Assembly: GCF_035046485.1 (NCBI RefSeq)
Contig: NC_085138.1
Span: 340,082,263 to 340,146,262 of the forward strand
Reading direction: 5' to 3'
Length of the DNA stretch: 64,000 nucleotides
Source: Aedes albopictus
Lineage: Eukaryota; Arthropoda; Insecta; Diptera; Culicidae
Shown here: positions 57,783-64,000 of the stretch, one piece after another
How positions within the stretch are numbered: position 1 is the first letter of the stretch
Layout of the letters: each line of letters begins with the position of its first letter
Notes under the pieces: model-generated
What the model was told of the DNA's origin: nothing
The model's input: the letters and a program-made list of their open reading frames with translations, nothing else
Databases searched by the model: none
Made by a program: the position numbers and the translations under genes

Positions 57783-58131
57783 ATGGTGGGCCACACTCTA
57801 CGCAGGGCCGAAAACGAAATCTGCAAGCAAATGTTAGATTGGAACCCAACAGGACATCGCAACAGAAGTAGACCCAGAGGCTCATGGTGGCGCAGCCTCA
57901 ACAAAGAAATAAAGCAAGTTGACATAAATTTGAGCTGGTTACAGGCCAAAGTGATGGCGAGCAATCGCCCAGGCAGGATGGAGATTTCATTTCGGCCCTC
58001 TGAACTATCGTGGGTGCACAGAATTGAAAGTAAGTAGTAAGTAGTCCCAGTTGGGACGTTACACCAAGAAGAAATAGAAGAAGAAGAAGAAGAAGAAGGA
58101 GAATAAGAAGAATAAGAAGAAGAAGAAGACC
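57783..58131 (+). mobile_element. 3' end of a non-LTR retrotransposon with an (AAG)n tail
   Basis: The frame 57783-58037 reads VGHTLRRAENEICKQMLDWN, then RPRGSWWRSLNKEIKQV and WLQAKVMASNRPGR, the C-terminal tail common in many RT proteins after the thumb. An (AAG)n microsatellite follows (58066-58131), probably the element's 3' tail. Everything upstream is missing, so it is strongly 5'-truncated. Confidence 0.75.
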
Positions 58132-59124
58132 CAAGTAACATTTTAAGTTCTGTTCGGCTCTACAAGAGATCTTCATGACCAATTTTATAAAACTCGCAAT
58201 AAAACTGATTTATACATCAAAACCTCTTGATAACCTCTTTAAGAGCATCTTCCGGCTAAGTGGACCACTCTCTGAGAGGTTTTGTAAACCGCATTAAGAG
58301 CAATAAAACCGTTTTAAAACCTAGTAGAAAAATTTCCCATTCTCGATTGTTGTTGTTTTTTTTTAACAAAAACTATAACAGCTCAAGATTCAGAGAAGCT
58401 TCTTCGATGGCACGTAAAGTTCAGGAGGATACATCATTCGTAAGTAGAAAGCGATTATTTCAAAGTAGTATTTTAGTAGTTATTGTGCTGGTAGGCTTAT
58501 GCGCATTCGAATTTACCGTGAATATTGGGGTGGCAGAATCATAAAATTAATGCGCTTCAAAAATAGTGAATATTATCATCATGGAATGAAATAAATCAAT
58601 TTGTTTATTTAGTAAAACTATCCCGAATCACAAGAAAACTCAGCAGAGAGAGTTTATTTATGTGAGCATGTTATGGAAATGGAGGCAAACTATCAATTCA
58701 TTGCTAATTTGAGCAAAATTAACTATTTTCCATTCACGTTAGATAATTCTTCAATATGGCGACAACCATAATCAGCGAAAATAAAACGAAAGCAAGTTTA
58801 CTTTTATGATGACCGCAATAAACCTAGAAATGTCGTAGTTCTACTTTTCCACCAACAGATGTCGTTACTAATCGAACGGATCGCCATCTGTTGAGAGTTT
58901 TAACAGTTTTTTTGTGGTAATAATGATTGCCAGAAGGTTTACAAATCGGAAAGTTTTGTTTACTCTTAAAATCTGTCTTTATGGATATCTTCAAGTATAC
59001 TATAAAACATTTTATCAATGGTTTTCATACAAGCAGTCATAAAACTGCGAGTTTTAATTATTGCTGTAATAAAACCCTAATAAAAATAAAACAAAACCAA
59101 TCAGCAAAAAAATTGTTACTTGGG
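58130..59124. mobile_element. CCCAAGTAACA-ended TIR element (about 1 kb)
   Basis: The left end CCCAAGTAACA and the right end TGTTACTTGGG are inverted. The interior is A/T-rich and lacks a gene. It belongs to the CCCAAG-ended group and directly abuts the (AAG)n tail on its left. Confidence 0.6.
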
Positions 59125-59702
59125 GAATTATCCCTTGGTCGAATTTAATATCTGTCACTTTTGATGTTATGAACGGAACTCAATCAATTTAATACATAAA
59201 TTCACGTAATTTCGTAAACATCAGCCAAATTGGTTCACTGCGCAATTATGCCTAACTTGGCTGTTAAACGTCTGGTGGTTTTATTGTTTATTGAAACTGT
59301 ATGGGACTCCGAAAAAAAGGGTGGGACAGCGGGAACAAGCATGATTCTTCACATTAGAAAAAAAGGCGTGTATGGCCGTAGGTAGAGACAGAGGCAGGCT
59401 TAGAGATGTCAGAGATGATCATTACTAAAAAAAAGAAACTCTTCTACTATGCATTACACTAAATAATTCCTAAATAATGGACGCAGTGGTTAAAAGGCTC
59501 TACAGATGAGGAAAAAAAAAAATGCATTACACTGAAAAGTCATGAAGTGTGAAGTTCCATTGTAGTTAAATAGGTTACTTTTACCATGTGATATAACAGT
59601 TGGTGATCGATCACCAGACCATTTTTGTTTTTTTTTTGTTGTAAAATTAAGCTAAGAAATTTAACTTATAGTTGAATGTGTTGATATCGGTTGGAACACT
59701 AT
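59125..59702. other. 3' flank of the complete FAR gene
   Basis: A/T-rich, with several A-runs; no gene. It should contain the 3' UTR of the minus-strand FAR, though I found no clear AATAAA close to its stop. Confidence 0.4.
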
Positions 59703-61389
59703 TCAATTAGTTCTCAAATGCTCATGTTGTAGCCAGCTTTCCGGCAAATAACTCCGCAGCACGTAGGCAAACCCCACGAACATGGCCAGTTTTAGCAACC
59801 TATCAGCCAGTTCGAACCGTTTCAAACGCTTGAAAGCTATCATGATGGAGTCGTCGCTTTCCTTGAACAGGTACCGCCTGCCACCCAGCATACATAGACT
59901 ACAGTACTCCAGCAGTCCCTGCTTGATGTAGGCAATGTCGAAGTGGATTTTGTCCAGCTCGCCCAGGTCCTTGGATAGACTACGGAAGTTGTGAGTGTCG
60001 AATATCCAATCATGGGTGGTGAAGTACATCAGCGAGTTTTGGGCGTGGAAGATCGAACGTTGCAGTTTGAGGAGGCTGAAAACAGGTAAACGAGCGTGAG
60101 TTGAGTTTGATACGATCAAGGTGCAGTAATACTTACAATGGCTTCATTTTGCAGAGTTTTAGAACAACATCGACGAAATACGCTGGTATAACTTGGTACA
60201 AAAAGAACAGCACACAGAACAAAGTACTGTTGGTAGTGGCCTGTCCTGTAGGAGCCCACATCATCTTCAGCATCGGAATTCGGTGGGAAAAGTAGTCGGA
60301 TTCTTCATACAGAAATTCATAGCCCATGGCTTTGTCGGGTTCTGCAGCGCTGTTGTAGATGACCAGATCGTCCCTCGGACTGAAGGATTTCTTCCATGCA
60401 GCTATGATGATGGCCTTTATACTGACATCCGCCGGGATGCAATTCATATGACAATCCATGCTGACGTATAGAGTTCGAAGGATACCAGCAGCGTGAGCTG
60501 ACAGGATACCGGCCGGTCCGTTGTAGTTCTCGATCCAACCCGGCATAGGTTCCGTCTCAGTGTTGATCACAATAGAAGGTCGGAAGATCACCAACGGTAG
60601 CTCGTGACGGTAATCGTAGCAAATCTGTTCCGCAAGACCTTTTGTAAAAGTATACGTATTGGGAGCGAAGCCTGACAATCTGAAATGTAGTTAGAACTAA
60701 CACGTTGAAGATCTATTGAAAATCGACTTACTTCTCGGCTAACGTGTTCAGAACATCGGGGTCAACCTTCTCCACCAGTTCGATGGCCTGTCTCCAATCC
60801 ATTTTAGCAGGATATATCTTTTCCTCTACGTGTGCTATCTCTGGATTGGAATAGGTGGTGGAAATGTGCACCAACGCCTTCAAGTTCTGTAAAGTCTTCG
60901 CCCAACGTAAGACTTCATGTGTTCCTCGGGTATTCAACAGTAACGCCTTGTCCAACGGATCATCAAATCGTACACTAGCCGCCGCGTGAAACACAAAATG
61001 AACATTGCTCATCCGCCTGATGCTCTCATCTTGTAGACCCAGTCTAAGTTGTGAACAATCTCCATCAATTGGGATTATTTTCTGGAACAAATTTGATCGT
61101 TCTTCGCGAAGTTTGTTGAACAACTGTAATTACAACTACTTTTTAGTAAGATTCCATTCACCATTGAAATAACCACAAGCCTTACCGGTGCTTGGACCAA
61201 ATCAGCAACTCGTTCCTTGGCTAGCTTTCCCTTGCGTGGCCTCAGCAATACAAACACGTTTCCAACTTTGGGGCAAGATCTTAGCAACTTCTCGATCAAC
61301 ACCTTGCCCATGAATCCGGAACCTCCGGTTATGAACACGTCAGCTCCGGCAAATGTCTCCGGAATGCTTTTCCGAGGAATCGAATTCAT
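59703..61389 (-). CDS. Fatty acyl-CoA reductase, complete (503 aa, 4 exons)
   Basis: Exons on the minus strand: 61389-61186, 61123-60732, 60679-60137 and 60075-59703, all GT-AG and phase-consistent. The Rossmann motif ITGGSGFMGK lies at about residues 20-29, the substrate-side block HISTTYSNPE in exon 2, the active-site YTFTK at 208-212, and a FAR C-terminal domain with hydrophobic helices (CVLFFLYQVIPAYFVDV; LLKLAMFVGFAYVL) after about 350. Length fits the family (about 500). Reaction: long-chain acyl-CoA plus 2 NADPH to fatty alcohol, feeding waxes, hydrocarbons or ether lipids. ATG 61389 was chosen because the longer frame starts with TTG, not ATG. It lies tail-to-tail with the partial FAR at 51683-52756 and is probably an insect waterproof-type paralogue; the exact subfamily is not assigned. 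Confidence 0.93.
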
Positions 61390-61846
61390 CTTGAGTGAGT
61401 CAAAGCGCAAAATTGTTCCCGCCTTACTTCGTCGATGTTTTGTAATTGAACTGAACGGTTTAGTTATGGTAACTTTCAACGATTCCGTTGAAAGGTGCCG
61501 GTTTAAATTGGCCCGAAAACATTGTGACTGATTTGGCGTTTACGTGTGCCCAAATTACGCCTCATGCAATATGCATTAGAACGCTAGCCGCTCAATATGT
61601 AGATTTGATTAGAAGTTCTACACTGTTTCGATTGTATTAGAGAAAAATCGTGAAGCAGTGACTCGTCAAAAGCTTTGATTTTGTTTGGAAGTCAACGACC
61701 TGATTTGAATCGGTAGGCACTAGTGCGACTTCTTACTTTTTGCTCTCCACATCCATTTAATGTTATACCATGTGTCGCTCCGAGCTAGCTTCTCAGCTTA
61801 GCGTTCTATGTGCACTTCAACAGATGTTGTAGGACAGCATTTTTTA
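61390..61846 (-). promoter_or_regulatory. Upstream region of the complete FAR gene
   Basis: No coding sequence. The frame running upstream of the ATG is open to 61479 but lacks an ATG, so this is 5' UTR or promoter. No core promoter motif identified with confidence. Confidence 0.35.
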
Positions 61847-62351
61847 AGCCTTCCCTTGCTGAAATGAATAACGTATAACTATAAAACAAACCCAACCATG
61901 AAATTGTAATAAAAATATCACATAATTATAGCAAACCATGATATTTATAACTCATTGTGATATAATCATGTTCAACATTCTAGGTGTTCTCAAAATACTA
62001 TAACTCAATTATAACACAATCTGTTTTCAATGTTATTTGCTTACTCATTGTATTATAGTTTGGTTTGGAGCCTTCGACAAATGTTACAAAATTATTTCAA
62101 ATTTATATATGTACATAGAAACTAGTAATCCTGAGGCTTAAATTCATATCACATTTTGTTATAATTTTGATATGCTTCTAACAGAATATGTTATTACCTT
62201 GATTTAGCCGGTGTACTTTTTGTTGCAATTTTAGTTATTTTAACATCATCCTGCATCTAGTTTATAACATAATAAGCTACAGAAAAATATTATAACATCA
62301 TAGCACACTATGATATAAACTTGATATAATTTTCTAGTCGGGAAGCCACGC
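61847..62351. mobile_element. A/T-rich MITE with GCTTCCC-type ends and many ATAAC/GTTAT words
   Basis: The edges CCTTCCCTTGCTGAAATGAA and TTTTCTAGTCGGGAAGCC are weak inverted matches. The interior is dense in TATAAC/GTTATA. Upstream of the FAR gene. Boundaries approximate. Confidence 0.4.
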
Positions 62352-63159
62352 TGAAGATGTAAGGGATCGATATTCGGTGCAGTCCAAGATATTTTCCTGA
62401 AATGCTTGACTTTCCTGAAAATTCAATTTACAATTCCAAAAATAGCCAATTAAGTGAGAGTCGATAATGCTCTAATCACTCACAGTGTTCCAATCACCCC
62501 CGTTTCAAAGAGGACAAAACAACTGTAGAATTTAAATAAGAGAATTGGGAATAAATCATCGTTTTATTCTCTTTTTAATGTATCATGATTTCCACAAGTA
62601 TCAACCCGAGATTCGAACCTGTCGGAAACATTCGTTGAATTCACAATAAAACACTACACAAGCTTTTAATTTTTTTTTTTTATTTATTAACTTCACACTT
62701 CGCAACAGACACAACATCTTTCCATAACATCATTCTCAAAACTGGTCTTTTTTTCTCAATGTACATACTCACACCAAACCTCTTTTCTTTCTCACTCTTC
62801 CCTTCATCGATTAATCCACCGTCACCAGCGTAGAGTGAGATTTCGAACACTCACCCACCGTCAATCGTACGCGCTGGAGCAGGATTTCGTATTCACAGAT
62901 TTTACTGAATGGGTACACTGGACGAAACTGTTATGTCTCTTCGTAATGCTATCTAAACCTAATTTATTTTTTCATATTATCAAGAGCCCTATTTCTACAT
63001 CCTTCTCCTCTTCTACTCTTCTATTATATTTTTTTTAGAGAATTATAAATTTTATTGGCATTGTCCTAGGTAAAATTCCTGAAAATTATTCCACAGTTCG
63101 TCGATAAGAATACGTGACAACGAACCTCTGAAAGAAAAAAATAAAATGTTATTAAATCT
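62352..63159. other. Repeat-like region with two tRNA-like B-box words
   Basis: The minus strand around 62610-62625 reads AGGTTCGAATCTCGGGT and the region ends in an A/T-rich run (62669-62690), as in an old SINE. A second GTTCGAAATCTCACTC occurs near 62840. No A boxes clear enough to call. No protein gene. Confidence 0.3.
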
Positions 63160-64000
63160 TAATGACGAAATACCTACCAGATTGTTTTCCATTACGATGG
63201 AGCTTGTCAGGCTCCAGAAGATTCCATGAAGCAACAAAACCAAGAAATACTCCATACACTTCCCAGTATTTTTTTTTTACATATGCTTACGCTCAATTCC
63301 ATTATGCTCTTTTAGATGGAGCTTACCAGGCTCCAGAAGATTTCAAATAAGCAACAAAATAAAGAAATACTTCGAACACTTCACAGTAGATTTGATTTTA
63401 CATATTCTAACTCTCAACCTTAACACAACTGATTTTGATTATGCTCTTTTGGACAGACCGTGCCAGGCTCCAGAAGATTTCTTAAAGCAACAAAATCAAG
63501 AAATACTCCATGCACTTCCTATTATATTTTTTTGATTACATATTCTAACTCCCAACCTTAACGCAACTGATTTTGGTTATACTCTTCTGGATGGAGCTTG
63601 CAAGGCTTTCCAAAAAATTTCAAATATGCAAAAAAAATCAAGAAATACTTCAAACACTTTCCAGTAGATTTTCTATAACACATTCTAACTCTCAACCTTA
63701 ACGCAACTGATTTTAATTATGCTCTTTTGGAAAGAGCTTGCCAGGCTCTAGAAGATTCCTTAAAGCAACAAAATCAAGAAATACTTCAAACACTTTCCAG
63801 TAGATTTTCCATTACTTATTCTAACTCTCAACCTTAACGCAACTGATTTTGATTATGCTCTTTTGGATGGAGCTTGCCAGGCTCCAGAAGATTCCTTAAA
63901 GCAACAAAATCAAGAAATACTTCAAACACTTTCCAGTAGATTTTCTATAACACATTCTAACTCTCAACCCTAACGCAACTGATTTTGATTATGCTCTTTT
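63160..64000. repeat. About 137-bp tandem satellite running past the window end
   Basis: The word GCTCCAGAAGATT or a close variant starts at about 63211, 63330, 63467, 63604, 63744 and 63881, giving spacings of 119, 137, 137, 140 and 137. Each unit contains GATTATGCTCTTTTGGATGG, AAAGCAACAAAATCAAGAAA and TCTAACTCTCAACCTTAACG. The later units are the most alike. The left-most unit is short. The array is still in progress at base 64000. Confidence 0.92.

Noticed and set aside
57263..58141. 292-codon minus-strand frame
   Set aside because: It is translated GGAATTCC repeat fused to the complement of an (AAG)n tail and a retrotransposon end; no domain and no codon signature of a gene.
63160..64000. 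CRISPR array
   Set aside because: Repeats are about 137 bp, contiguous and without spacers; this is a eukaryotic satellite.

Overview
The window reads as a piece of a large, transposon-swollen mosquito genome. Spliced insect genes with enormous introns, tRNA-headed SINEs, RTE- and LOA/I-like retrotransposons, many TA-flanked foldback elements and very low gene density together suggest Aedes, probably Ae. aegypti or a close relative. The species is inferred from repeat style and gene content; no search was run. I could place three host genes. Most of the rest is repeats, many nested inside one another.

Layout: 1-4.95 kb is a non-LTR retrotransposon on the minus strand, split by a 1.6-kb insertion with a 21-bp target duplication. 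5.2-20.15 kb is a STARD7-like lipid-transfer gene on the minus strand. Its START-domain exons lie at 5.3-6.3 kb and its mitochondrial-leader exon at 19.9-20.15 kb. The 13.66-kb first intron holds a foldback built from degenerate GGAATTCC arrays, into which at least four further layers of transposon have inserted. 21.5-27.05 kb is a palindrome with 2,071-bp arms and a 1,363-bp loop that ends just before a 23-base assembly gap. 27.1-33.4 kb is an RTE retrotransposon split by two nested terminal-inverted-repeat (TIR) elements, the inner one carrying another RTE copy. 33.6-42.3 kb holds SINEs and foldback elements. 42.3-49.86 kb is a third RTE copy split cleanly by a 6.8-kb element with an 8-bp target duplication, which carries further TIR and hAT-like elements.

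The right side holds two fatty acyl-CoA reductase (FAR) genes in tail-to-tail orientation. The plus-strand gene (51.7-52.8 kb) has only its C-terminal exons here and uses a GC-AG intron. The minus-strand gene (59.7-61.4 kb) is complete, with 4 exons and 503 codons. Between them are more GGAATTCC arrays, a decayed retrotransposon copy and other repeats. The window ends in a satellite of about 137 bp that runs off the edge.

Functionally, the host genes are lipid-related: STARD7 carries phosphatidylcholine to mitochondria, and FARs reduce fatty acyl-CoA to fatty alcohol for waxes and ether lipids. Nothing in the sequence shows that they work together. I found no convincing new enzymatic system. 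The most unusual material is structural: the near-perfect palindrome with a repeated boundary motif, the 12/24-bp GGAATTCC arrays arranged as giant foldbacks, and a compact LTR element with identical LTRs and one intact 415-codon ORF.
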